Of a stretch of 64,000 nucleotides of DNA, positions 35,177 through 42,596 are shown one piece after another. Both the position numbers and the translations under genes were made by a program. Position 1 is the stretch's first letter; every line of letters starts with the position of its first letter. Below the pieces are notes generated by a model. It was not told where the DNA came from, searched no databases, and saw only the letters and a program-made list of their open reading frames with translations. This DNA is from Candidatus Saccharimonadota bacterium (GTDB lineage: Bacteria > Patescibacteriota > Saccharimonadia > Saccharimonadales > Saccharimonadaceae). The stretch covers positions 28,816 to 92,815 of the forward strand of contig WRMD01000001.1 in assembly GCA_009777315.1 (NCBI GenBank), written 5' to 3'.

Positions 35177-35866
35177 CTAAGGCAGCGGCGTCTCGTGATG
35201 ATTCTTTTGGCGATGCTGGAGATTGTTACGATAGTTGTACTTGGTGAAGATACTGTTTGCGAGCATGTCACTAGCTTGAACTAAGTAGTGGTTGCGGGAA
35301 TCGCAAAACGTAATATGCACTTCCAAGCCACTAGTGAAGAGGGCGGGATGGATGATGCCATAGTCAAAGTTGGCGATGCCATTTCGAAACTCCTCGCGTA
35401 TGCTTTCGTGGAGATTATATATGCCGTCAGTAGACGTATGCTGGTTGTCTATGAAGAATCGCAAGACTGTGGGTTGTCCCGGATCAATTAACTTACGGTT
35501 TATCATGTTGGCTATTTTGGCTTTGGCTGCTCTCTTGATGCAATAGTCTTTGTATCGGTGTATGGAGTTCTTATTGCACATGATGGAGGGGTATACTTTG
35601 CTTTTGTTGACAACGCAACTGAATGACTCGTAATTGCTGAGCCGGGATAGAAGGAACTTCTTGTTGGATCCTTTGAGTCCGTGAGCCTTAATTTCCTGGT
35701 GCCTGGTAGCTTGGAGTTTTTTGGCGGCATTGCGGTAAAGGGCCAACGCCTTATCCTTCTCCCTTTTTGAAAGGAATACATAGCCGGCATAGATGAAGAA
35801 TTGTTCATCTGAATTCCTGTGTAGAACACCAGAGTCGTCTAGATAGATGAAGATTTGTTGAGACAT
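35177..35866 (-). CDS. DUF3800 protein
   Basis: 229 residues of the DUF3800 family, an RNase H-like fold often found on mobile elements and near defence genes. The family's YLDESG motif is here IFIYLDDSGVLH at residues 5-16; the C-terminal VQxADxxA motif is YLVQASDMLANSIF. FIDNQHTSTDG in the middle carries further acidic and histidine residues. I chose ATG 35866, 8 nt after TGCTAAAAT (minus, 35875-35883). The last residues are His/Asn-rich (HRQKNHHETPLP). Composition differs from the flanking murA, supporting an acquired island between the tRNAs and murA. Confidence 0.82.
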   Translation of the reverse strand: MSQQIFIYLDDSGVLHRNSDEQFFIYAGYVFLSKREKDKALALYRNAAKKLQATRHQEIKAHGLKGSNKKFLLSRLSNYESFSCVVNKSKVYPSIMCNKNSIHRYKDYCIKRAAKAKIANMINRKLIDPGQPTVLRFFIDNQHTSTDGIYNLHESIREEFRNGIANFDYGIIHPALFTSGLEVHITFCDSRNHYLVQASDMLANSIFTKYNYRNNLQHRQKNHHETPLP

Positions 35867-35919
35867 ACCGCCATATTTTAGCAAAAGGTGTGCATGTTTG
35901 TAAAAAGGTGGTGCTTAGG

Positions 35920-37449
35920 CTAGATGCCGACGACGGTTTTGATGTCGGCGCCGATGGAATTGAGGCGGCGGACGATGTCGGAATAGCCGCGGTTGATCAT
36001 GTAGACGTTGCGGAGGGTGGAGCGGCCGTGGGTGGCGAGCATGGCGAGGAGGAGGACAACGGCTGGGCGAAGGGCGGGCGGGGTCATCATGTTGGCGGGG
36101 CGGAAGTGGGTGGGGCCGGTGATGAAGATGCGGTGGGCGTCGAGGAGTTGGACTTTGGCGCCGAGGCGGTCGAGTTCGGTGAGGTAGATGGCGCGGTTTT
36201 CGTAAACCCAGTCGTGAATCATGGTGCGGCCTTCGGCGGCGGCGGCGATAATGGCGAAAAATGGTAGGCAGTCGATGTTGAGGCCGGGGAAGGGCATGGG
36301 GGCGATTTTGTCTTCGAGGGCTTTGAGGTCACTGGGGTAGAAAGTGACGTCGGCGAGGCGGGTTTTTCTGTTGTTGGCTAGGTATTCAGGGCTGATGGTG
36401 AATTTGGCGTTCATTTCTTGGAGGGTGGCAAGCTCGATTTCGAGGAATTCGATGGGGACGCGCTGGATGGTGAGCTTGGATTTGGTGACGAGGGCAGCGG
36501 CGAAGAAGGTCATGGCTTCGATGGGGTCTTCGCTGGGGTAGTATTCGACGTCTTTGTTGATGCGCGGCTTGCCGTGGACGACGAGGGTGGTGGTGCCGAC
36601 GCCGGTGATTTTGACGCCGAGGCTTTGGAGGTAGAAGCAGACATCTTGGACCATGTAGTTGGGGCTGGCGTTTTTGATGGTGGTTTTGCCGTTGAAAAGA
36701 GCGGCGCCGATGAGGGCGTTTTCGGTGGCGGTGTCACCGCGTTCGAGCATGATGATGGTCTTGTCGGAGCTGTCTACAGGGGTGACGGTAGCTTCGTAGA
36801 AGCCGTCGCGGGCTTCGATGGCTAGACCGTAGTGATGGAGGGCCTGGAGGTGAGGTTCGACGGTGCGTTCACCGAGGCTGCAACCGCCGGCAAAGGGGAG
36901 CTTGAACTTGGGCAAGGTGTGGACAAGGGTACCGAGCAGGAGTACGGCGGAGCGAGTGCGGCGGGCGGCAGCGACGTCGAGGGTGTCGAGGTTGAGCTTT
37001 TTGGGTGGGACGAGAACGAGGTCGCGGTTGTGGTTTTTCCAGGTGGCCTTGACACCGATGCTTTCAAGAACCTCGATGATGCGGAAGGTTTCTTCGACGC
37101 GGGAAATGCCCTTGAAAGTGGTGGTGCCGTGGTTGACTAGGCTGGCGGTAAGGACACCGACAGCGGCGTTTTTGCTGGAATTGACTTTGATTTTGCCTTG
37201 AAGGGTTTTGCCACCGTTGACTACGAAGCTAGTGATAACGTCGTCGTTGACAGTGAGAAGGGGGGTCTTGAGGGCCTGGCTGAGGCTGGAAATGAGATCG
37301 AGGGTGAGGTTTTGCTTGCCGTTTTCGATGCGGTTGATGGCGGACTGGGAGGTGTTGATTTTGGCCGCTAGCTCGGCCTGGGTCATGCCGTTCTGCTCGC
37401 GCAGACGCGTGACAAGCTCGCCAATTTGATTTCGATATTCAATACGCAT
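35920..37449 (-). CDS. murA: HTH_XRE-MurA fusion: UDP-GlcNAc 1-carboxyvinyltransferase with N-terminal DNA-binding domain
   Basis: 509 residues. Residues 8-62 are a complete XRE helix-turn-helix (GELVTRLREQNGMTQAELAA, then TSQSAINRIENGKQNLT). Residues ~71-509 are a full MurA (EPSP-synthase fold): substrate Lys93-Asn94 in NSSKNAAVGVL, catalytic Cys190 in FAGGCSLGERTVEPHL, catalytic-base Asp in GLNIDCLPFF, and LRPAVVLLLAM/NRGYSDIVRRLNSIGADI at the end. MurA transfers enolpyruvate from PEP to UDP-GlcNAc, the first committed peptidoglycan step. The Cys makes it fosfomycin-sensitive in principle. The fusion suggests the enzyme binds DNA, perhaps its own promoter. TGATATAAT (37459-37467) lies 9 nt before the ATG. 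Confidence 0.95.
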   Translation of the reverse strand: MRIEYRNQIGELVTRLREQNGMTQAELAAKINTSQSAINRIENGKQNLTLDLISSLSQALKTPLLTVNDDVITSFVVNGGKTLQGKIKVNSSKNAAVGVLTASLVNHGTTTFKGISRVEETFRIIEVLESIGVKATWKNHNRDLVLVPPKKLNLDTLDVAAARRTRSAVLLLGTLVHTLPKFKLPFAGGCSLGERTVEPHLQALHHYGLAIEARDGFYEATVTPVDSSDKTIIMLERGDTATENALIGAALFNGKTTIKNASPNYMVQDVCFYLQSLGVKITGVGTTTLVVHGKPRINKDVEYYPSEDPIEAMTFFAAALVTKSKLTIQRVPIEFLEIELATLQEMNAKFTISPEYLANNRKTRLADVTFYPSDLKALEDKIAPMPFPGLNIDCLPFFAIIAAAAEGRTMIHDWVYENRAIYLTELDRLGAKVQLLDAHRIFITGPTHFRPANMMTPPALRPAVVLLLAMLATHGRSTLRNVYMINRGYSDIVRRLNSIGADIKTVVGI

Positions 37450-37559
37450 AGTGAGATGATTATATCACGTGATGCATAAAAAGCAAGCTATTTGGGGTTT
37501 AAAGGCCGATTTTTGGGTCTAGATATGCGCCAGAAGTTATTTTTGGCGTTTACGCCGAG

Positions 37560-38120
37560 TTATTTCTGGCGTTCGCGATAGGCGTAGGTTTCGGTGTCGA
37601 TGGAGATGCGATCGCCGACCTTGATGAAGGCCGGAGCCTGGACGGTGAGACCGGTCTCGAGGGTGATTTCTTTAGTGATGGCGCTAGAGGTATCGCCTTT
37701 GACGGCCGGTTCGGCGACGGTGACTTCGAGCCAGACGTTTTTAGGGAGGACAACGCCGACGATGGCGCCGTTGAAGAACTGGAGGTCGATTTCGTCGCTT
37801 TCGCGGAGGAAATCTTTGGCGTCGCCGACGATGTCGTTCGGTACCTGGAACTGCTCAAAAGAGGTCGGGTTCATGAAGAAGAAATCGTTGCCGTCGCTAT
37901 AGAGATATTGGACTTTTTGGTTAAGGACTTCGGCGGGAGAGATCTTGTCTTGGCCTTTGAAGGTTTTGGGGAGGACGGCTCCGGTGAGGAGGTTTTTTAC
38001 TTTGACGTTGACGATGGAGCCGCCGCGGCCGACGACCTTTTGCGAGTATTCGACCACCTTGTAGGGCTGGCCATCTAGCTCGATGACGGTGTTTTTCTTG
38101 AGATCAGTAGGAGAATACAT
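37560..38120 (-). CDS. efp: Translation elongation factor P
   Basis: 186 residues; three beta-barrel domains of EF-P, which relieves ribosome stalling at polyproline. Markers: KVVEYSQKVVGRGGSIVNVKVKNLLTGA in domain I, EFID-like NDFFFMNPTSFEQFQVP, and AEPAVKGDTSSAITKEITLETGLTVQAPAFIKVGDRISIDT at the C-terminus. The tip residue of the domain I loop is Arg32 (GRGG), not the Lys34-type residue of E. coli EF-P. The start has TAGGAG 7 nt upstream. Last gene of rpsF-ssb-rpsR-efp. The many Pro-rich tails in this window would need EF-P. Confidence 0.97.
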   Translation of the reverse strand: MYSPTDLKKNTVIELDGQPYKVVEYSQKVVGRGGSIVNVKVKNLLTGAVLPKTFKGQDKISPAEVLNQKVQYLYSDGNDFFFMNPTSFEQFQVPNDIVGDAKDFLRESDEIDLQFFNGAIVGVVLPKNVWLEVTVAEPAVKGDTSSAITKEITLETGLTVQAPAFIKVGDRISIDTETYAYRERQK

Positions 38121-38129
38121 AGGCGACTC

Positions 38130-38327
38130 CTAGTTAGCGGCGACAAACGGCATGTAAGCCAGATGTCGCGCGCGCTTAATAGCTACAGCTAGTTGGCGTT
38201 GTTGTTTGGCGCTGAGGCCGGTGCGTGAGGTGGGGGCGATGCGGCCGAAAGCATCAATGTAGCGCGAAAGCTGTTTCGGATTTCGATAATCGAAATACAC
38301 GTCGACGGGTTGTTTAAATTTTTTCAT
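38130..38327 (-). CDS. rpsR: 30S ribosomal protein S18
   Basis: 65 residues, a typical length. The core [49 protein letters not shown] matches S18, with its KxxxRYI, GKI/GRI-P-R-TG and Q..L..AIKRAR..A..P motifs. S18 dimerises with S6 on the 30S platform. Ribosome-binding site AAGGAA precedes the ATG. It sits between ssb and efp. Confidence 0.97.
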   Translation of the reverse strand: MKKFKQPVDVYFDYRNPKQLSRYIDAFGRIAPTSRTGLSAKQQRQLAVAIKRARHLAYMPFVAAN

Positions 38328-38345
38328 ATACGTTCCTTATATTGC

Positions 38346-38810
38346 TTAAAATGGTGTTTCGCTCATGTCGCCGCTGAACTCGACAGCGTCGGGAGCGGGG
38401 GCGAAGTCACCGCTGGGGGCAGAATTGTCAGATGATTCGCTAGCCTTTGAGCCGCCGCTGTAGTTGCCACCGCCTCCACCGCCCTTGTTGCCGACGAATG
38501 AGAAGTCGGTGATGGAGAACTCAGGGCTGATGCCGGTAGTACCGTCGCTTTTTTCGTAAGTGCGGATTTCGAGGTTGGTGCCGCAGATTAGGATCGGGTC
38601 GCCGCGGCGGAAGTTTTTGGCGATGACTTCAGCGCGAGCGCCGAAGATGCTGCCTCGGTAAAAAGTGGTGATTTGGTTGTTTTCAGCACCTTTTTTGTAG
38701 GTGTTGACCGCGATGTTGACATCAGTGACGGTAAGGCCGCCTGATGTAGTGCGCAGCTCCGGGTCACGTGTCACGTTGCCCATCAAAACGATATTACAAA
38801 ACCCTGCCAT
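38346..38810 (-). CDS. ssb: Single-stranded DNA-binding protein
   Basis: 154 residues. N-terminal OB fold (GFCNIVLMGNVTRDPELRTT...VTDVNIAVNTYKK), then IFGARAEVIAKNFRRGDPILICGTNLEIRTYEKSDGT. A Gly/Ser-rich linker leads to the acidic C-terminal tip MSETPF, equivalent to DDDIPF, that binds partner proteins. It has a strong ribosome-binding site (AGGAGGAA). The ssb gene between rpsF and rpsR is a classic bacterial arrangement. Confidence 0.97.
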   Translation of the reverse strand: MAGFCNIVLMGNVTRDPELRTTSGGLTVTDVNIAVNTYKKGAENNQITTFYRGSIFGARAEVIAKNFRRGDPILICGTNLEIRTYEKSDGTTGISPEFSITDFSFVGNKGGGGGGNYSGGSKASESSDNSAPSGDFAPAPDAVEFSGDMSETPF

Positions 38811-39131
38811 TTATTCCTCCTCTTTTTTAGCGCGAGCGGCTACCAGCTTTTCGTCGCTGGCGACCAGTAGATACCTAAGAACTTCAGGCGTGATGTTGAG
38901 CACGGCACTGATTTTGTTGATTGCTGCCCCCGGCAAGCTGACTTCGTAGAATTTGTAGACGGCTGAGTCTAGCTTTTGGATGGGGTAGGCAAGGCGTTTC
39001 TTGCCCTCGGCTACGGTGTTGTTAATTTTGCCTCCGTTGTCGGTGATGAGGCTGGTCACTTTACCCTCGGCGACGTCGAGATTCGACTCGAGGTCAGGGT
39101 GGTAGAGAACGGTCAATTCGTACTCTCTCAT
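38811..39131 (-). CDS. rpsF: 30S ribosomal protein S6
   Basis: 106 residues. MREYELTVLYHPDLE at the start, LAYPIQKLDSAVYKFYEVSLPG in the middle and ITPEVLRYLLV near the end are standard S6. It ends in a charged KKEEE tail. The ATG has AAAGGAG 5 nt upstream and a leader of about 54 nt containing a perfect hairpin (39149-39174) that may be the S6:S18 autoregulatory site. First gene of rpsF-ssb-rpsR-efp. Confidence 0.97.
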   Translation of the reverse strand: MREYELTVLYHPDLESNLDVAEGKVTSLITDNGGKINNTVAEGKKRLAYPIQKLDSAVYKFYEVSLPGAAINKISAVLNITPEVLRYLLVASDEKLVAARAKKEEE

Positions 39132-39148
39132 GATACTCCTTTGGTTAT

Positions 39149-39174
39149 AGCCAACACGCGTGGTGCTGTTGGCT
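39149..39174 (-). promoter_or_regulatory. Leader hairpin of rpsF, candidate S6:S18 autoregulatory element
   Basis: On the minus strand AGCCAACA - GCACCACGCG - TGTTGGCT, an 8-bp perfect stem, just before the Shine-Dalgarno. The S6:S18 dimer is known to bind a hairpin in rpsF leaders of many bacteria with a GCAC-containing loop. The match here is suggestive only. Confidence 0.5.
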
Positions 39175-39191
39175 GAGTTGATATTAGAGAG

Positions 39192-39200
39192 ATTTTAGCA
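39192..39200 (-). promoter_or_regulatory. Extended -10 promoter of rpsF
   Basis: TGCTAAAAT on the minus strand. The transcript would start near 39185 and carry a ~54-nt leader, an exception to the leaderless pattern. Confidence 0.75.
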
Positions 39201-39226
39201 TATTAGGGTGAACTTGGCAATATGTG

Positions 39227-39235
39227 TGTTAAAAT
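39227..39235 (+). promoter_or_regulatory. Extended -10 facing right with no recognised gene behind it
   Basis: TGTTAAAAT, in context closely like the tRNA-His promoter (GTGTTAAAATAA). It would produce an RNA starting near 39242 and antisense to the 22-codon ORF, possibly ending at the hairpin 39389-39411. Confidence 0.5.
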
Positions 39236-39299
39236 AATCTTAGTGAGGCTTACCTAGTAAACCTCTAGGGGTGTTTGATGCGCTTCTTAGCGCATCAAA

Positions 39300-39368
39300 C
39301 TATTTCCGCCGAAAGTCGACGGTGATGGCTAATAGCCCGAACAGTACACTCAGTGTAAACTTATGCAT
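39300..39368 (-). CDS. 22-residue hydrophobic peptide with an exceptionally long Shine-Dalgarno
   Basis: ATG 39368 to TAG 39300 encodes MHKFTLSV...VDFRRK: a short hydrophobic core (LSVLFGLLAIT) between basic ends, like a tiny membrane peptide. The site AGAAAGGAGGTG upstream is complementary to 12 nt of a canonical 16S 3' end, the longest match in the window. A 10-bp hairpin (39389-39411) lies directly before that site, and an 11-bp hairpin (39273-39300) starts at the stop codon. No homologue is recognised. It could be a real small protein or a leader peptide. Function unknown. Confidence 0.5.
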   Translation of the reverse strand: MHKFTLSVLFGLLAITVDFRRK

Positions 39369-39388
39369 ACGCACCTCCTTTCTCCTTG

Positions 39389-39411
39389 GCCGAGGGGCAA
39401 AGCCCCTCGGC
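39389..39411. terminator. Perfect 10-bp GC hairpin
   Basis: GCCGAGGGGC (39389-39398), loop AAA, GCCCCTCGGC (39402-39411). On the plus strand it could end the RNA from the promoter at 39227. On the minus strand it lies just before the small peptide's Shine-Dalgarno. Confidence 0.5.
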
Positions 39412-39517
39412 TAGTTAACGAAAATAGACCTTGTTAAACTACGACTAGGATAAGCCTTAACAAAGTCCTTTGAAAGGTGGTGGCCTTTCTCTCAGACTCT
39501 ACTAAGCCGGTCAAACC

Positions 39518-39553
39518 CTAGAGGGAAGCCTATCATGATAGGCTTCCCTCTAG
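39518..39553. repeat. 36-bp perfect palindrome
   Basis: Two 18-bp arms with no loop, CTAGAGGGAAGCCTATCA and its exact complement, centred between 39535 and 39536. It abuts repeat B copy 1. No coding sequence overlaps it. Apart from it, repeat B and the hairpins above, 39412-39718 shows nothing gene-like. Confidence 0.95.
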
Positions 39554-39633
39554 CAAGCATAACCCTTGTAGCATTTTGTCTCTGAACTCTCAGAGGTGAA
39601 AAACTGCAAAAACAGAAGAATCATTCCTATTAA
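39553..39633 (+). repeat. Dispersed repeat B, copy 1
   Basis: 81 bp starting GCAAGCATAACCCTTGTAGC and ending ATTCCTATTAA, with the inner hairpin CTCTGA/TCAGAG and a conserved GCAAAAACAGAAGAAT core. Matching copies lie at 54593-54673 and, inverted, at 61215-61294. Confidence 0.9.
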
Positions 39634-39733
39634 GCGCCTCTGCGAGCTTTAGCGAGCCAGACCAAAATCACTCCTCCCCTCAAAAATCATGCTGGCATGA
39701 TTTTCACTCGCCTCGTCGTGTTATAATTAGATT

Positions 39734-40684
39734 ATGAAATCATTGGAGGAGCAGCGCGAGGAAGTGCTGTCGGGGGGCAAGAAGTTTAAGCGAACGGTGC
39801 AGTATGAAAAACATCGAGTGCTTATTAATTCGGCGATTTTGGTAGCGATTTTGGTAGCGGTGCTGGGGGTAGGGCTGTGGGCGAGTTTGTATCGCTGGAA
39901 CGTGAGCAGCGACGTGGTATATAACGTGACGCGGGTGCTACCGCTAAGGGTGGCGAGTGTGGATGGTGAACCGGTGCGATTTAGTGATTTTCTGATGCAG
40001 TACCGAAGTAGTATCCGGGTGATTGAGCGACAGGAAGGGCCGATCGGGAACGATGAGGAGGGGCGGGAGATTCGGAATCACTTTCGGCGGGCTAGCTTAG
40101 ATAACGCGCAGATGAACGCGTTTGCCAGGGGGTTGGCGCGGAATCTGGAGATAGAAGTCACGAGAGAGCAGGAGGACGCGTTGCTTTTGGAGCATCGTCT
40201 GGGCGGGAGCGTGAGTGAGGAGAGCTTCATGCGGATGGTAAGGGATAATTATGGGCTGAGTATGAGTGAGTATCGGCGGTTGTTCGTGTATTTTCCGTTG
40301 CTTCGGCGGGCGGTAGCGGTAGAGATTGACACGTCAGCACGTGAGGTAGTGGCGATGTTGAATGAGCGGATTCATAGGGATGGGAGTAATTTTGAAACGG
40401 TGGCGGAAGAACATCCGGAGCTGTTGACGGAGTCGTCGGGCGGGTTAATTGACGTGTGGACGGCGGATGGCGGGCGAGCGGCGGTGGCGAACAGTTTGGA
40501 GGTGGGGCATGCTTCGGAGGCGTTTTTGGCGAATGACGGAAGCGGGTGGTTTATTGTGAAGCTGTTGGATCGACAGGGGTCGCAGGTGTCGTATCTCAGT
40601 ATCTTCGTGCCGCTACTAGAACTAGATCGAAGATTTAATGAAATAAGAGAGAACGGTGGGATACGTGAATATATCGATTTCTAA
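39734..40684 (+). CDS. Membrane-anchored PpiC/SurA-like foldase
   Basis: 316 residues. A basic N-terminus and one anchor helix (VLINSAILVAILVAVLGVGLWA) precede an extracytoplasmic part. Residues ~75-200 resemble a SurA/PrsA N-terminal chaperone domain (VDGEPVRFSDFLMQYRSS). Residues ~215-300 are parvulin-like: NFETVAEEHPELLTESSGGLIDVW, LEVGHASEAFLANDGSGWFIVKLLDR. It probably folds exported proteins by prolyl isomerisation, although key parvulin residues are weakly kept and it may be only a chaperone. TGTTATAAT (39719-39727) lies 6 nt before the ATG. gpmI follows 34 bp later. Confidence 0.78.
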   Translation: MKSLEEQREEVLSGGKKFKRTVQYEKHRVLINSAILVAILVAVLGVGLWASLYRWNVSSDVVYNVTRVLPLRVASVDGEPVRFSDFLMQYRSSIRVIERQEGPIGNDEEGREIRNHFRRASLDNAQMNAFARGLARNLEIEVTREQEDALLLEHRLGGSVSEESFMRMVRDNYGLSMSEYRRLFVYFPLLRRAVAVEIDTSAREVVAMLNERIHRDGSNFETVAEEHPELLTESSGGLIDVWTADGGRAAVANSLEVGHASEAFLANDGSGWFIVKLLDRQGSQVSYLSIFVPLLELDRRFNEIRENGGIREYIDF

Positions 40685-40718
40685 AAATGAAGCCGGAGAG
40701 CTGAAAGGGAGGGTGTTG

Positions 40719-42308
40719 ATGAATAAGGTAGTTTTGGTGGTGCTGGATGGCGTGGGGACGCGGGCGGTGAATGCGGGGAACGCGGTGGCGGCGGCGAACA
40801 TGCCGAACATTCGGCGGCTGTGGCAGGAGGGGGTGACGCGGATTTTGGGTGCGGCGGGGGTGTATGTCGGGAAGCTACCGGGTGAGACGGGGGATTCTGA
40901 AGTTGGGCATTTGACGATGGGTAGTGGCAAGATTATTAAGCAGGATTCGGTGCGGGTGACGGAATTGTTGGAGTCGGGGCAGCTTTTTGATGAGCTGGAG
41001 TGGAAGGAGACGGTGGCTTGGGTGAAGGAACGGGGGTCGGTTTTGCATTTTTCTGGGTTGTCGTCGGATGAAACGACGCATGGGGATATTAGACATTTGT
41101 ATTTGATGTTGGAGCGGGCGGCGGACGAAGGTGTGGAGAAGGTGCGGGTGCATTTGATTTTGGATGGGCGGGACACGCCGCCGCAGTCGGCGTTGGAATA
41201 TGTGGATGAGTTGGAGCGAAGGTTAGCGGTGTTGCGGGAGCGGGGACTGGATTATAGAGTGGCGGATGGGATTGGGCGTGAGTGGGGGGTGATGGATCGG
41301 TATTATGCGGATGTGGCGCGAGTGGAGCGGGGGTATCGGCTGTGGGTGTACGGTGAGGGGCGGCAGTTTGGTTCGGCGCGGGAGGCGATTGAGACGGTGC
41401 GAGGTGAGCAGCCGGAGATTCAGGATCAGTTTTTTCCGGAGTTTGTGGTGGTTTCGGAGGCGGGTGAGCCGGTGGGATTGATACATGATGAAGATGCCTT
41501 GATTTTTTATAATTTCAGGGCGGATCGGGCGATTGAGATTGCGGAGGTGTTTGATAGTCCGGCGGGTTGGTATAGTCGGTTTGATTTGGGGAAGCGGCCG
41601 GAGGTGCGGTTTGTGGGGATGACGGAATATGATGAAGATCAGAATATTCCGCGGCGGTATTTTGTGAAGAAGCCGAATTACGATCCGGTGCTGATGGAGG
41701 TTTTGCAGAAGGCGGGAGTGAGGTCGTTTGCGACTAGCGAAAGCTTTAAATATGGGCATATTACGTTTTATTTTGATGGGTTAAGAAAGGAGCCGTTTTA
41801 TGGGGAGACGGCGGTGGAGGTAAAATCGGGGCCAAATTTGCTTCAGAGTCGGCCGTGGATGGAGTGTGCGGAGATTACGGATGTGTTGATTGAGGCGCTG
41901 CCGGAGTATGATTTCTGCAGGGTGAACTATACGAATGGGGATATGCTTGGGCATATTGCGGATATGGAGAGTTCGGTGCTGGCGATGGAGGCGGTGGATT
42001 TGCAGATGGGGCGGGTGATGGAGGCTTGTAAAGAGGCTGGGGCGGTGCTGGTGGTGACGGCGGATCACGGGAACATTGAGGAGATAATGTATGAGGACGG
42101 GTCGCCGAAGACGGCGCATACGACGAATCCGGTGCCGTTTACGATTTGGGGAGTTGCGGGTTCGGGCGGTTCGGGTTCGGGTGGTTCTTTTGACGTGCGG
42201 TTGAAGGAAGGGGATTTTGGGCTGGCGAATGTGGCGGCGACGGTGGCGGAGTTGCTTGGAGTTGAGGCGGACGAGGGTTGGGGGGAGAGTCTGATTGATA
42301 ATGCTTGA
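40719..42308 (+). CDS. gpmI: 2,3-bisphosphoglycerate-independent phosphoglycerate mutase
   Basis: 529 residues, of the alkaline-phosphatase superfamily; interconverts 3- and 2-phosphoglycerate in glycolysis using two Mn2+. VVLVVLDGVG holds the first metal Asp; the phospho-Ser motif is GETGDSEVGHLTMGSGK. LDGRDTPPQSALEYVDELE, FYNFRADRA and VVTADHGNIEEI complete the site. I chose ATG 40719 (MNKVVLVVLDGVG) with GGGAGG upstream; a longer in-frame reading adds 21 unrelated residues that overlap the foldase gene. A Gly/Ser insertion (GSGGSGSGGS) lies near the C-terminus. Cotranscribed with the foldase. Confidence 0.95.
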   Translation: MNKVVLVVLDGVGTRAVNAGNAVAAANMPNIRRLWQEGVTRILGAAGVYVGKLPGETGDSEVGHLTMGSGKIIKQDSVRVTELLESGQLFDELEWKETVAWVKERGSVLHFSGLSSDETTHGDIRHLYLMLERAADEGVEKVRVHLILDGRDTPPQSALEYVDELERRLAVLRERGLDYRVADGIGREWGVMDRYYADVARVERGYRLWVYGEGRQFGSAREAIETVRGEQPEIQDQFFPEFVVVSEAGEPVGLIHDEDALIFYNFRADRAIEIAEVFDSPAGWYSRFDLGKRPEVRFVGMTEYDEDQNIPRRYFVKKPNYDPVLMEVLQKAGVRSFATSESFKYGHITFYFDGLRKEPFYGETAVEVKSGPNLLQSRPWMECAEITDVLIEALPEYDFCRVNYTNGDMLGHIADMESSVLAMEAVDLQMGRVMEACKEAGAVLVVTADHGNIEEIMYEDGSPKTAHTTNPVPFTIWGVAGSGGSGSGGSFDVRLKEGDFGLANVAATVAELLGVEADEGWGESLIDNA

Positions 42309-42389
42309 CTTTCTTGACAATGTGTGCTATACTGTGGTAGAGTGGGGGTTGTTTGCCAAAAAATCTGTGAGGTGATATAATAGGGGTGA

Positions 42390-42596
42390 ATGGCAAAAAG
42401 GTTGTTGACTTATATTTACGACGTATCGTCGGATGGGCGGGTGGTTATCAGTGGCGGGGAATTGGAATCGGAGACAGGTCGGTGTCGGATGTGTGCTAGT
42501 TGCGACAGTGAGTCGGTGGCGCAAGAGTGCCGGATGTATTGCGGGCGGGAGGTTTACGTAGACATCTCGGGGAGTACTATCCTCGCGATAGGTTAG
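42390..42596 (+). CDS. Small cysteine-rich protein
   Basis: 68 residues; not recognised. The C-terminal half carries CRMCASC and, after eight residues, CRMYC: five cysteines in CxxCxxC + CxxxC spacing, suggesting a metal or disulfide knot. TGATATAAT (42373-42381) ends 8 nt before the ATG, the same grammar as known genes, which is the main support that it is real. It meets serS tail to tail with a 4-bp overlap. It has the plus-strand G skew expected of coding sequence here. No neighbour explains its role. Confidence 0.55.
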   Translation: MAKRLLTYIYDVSSDGRVVISGGELESETGRCRMCASCDSESVAQECRMYCGREVYVDISGSTILAIG

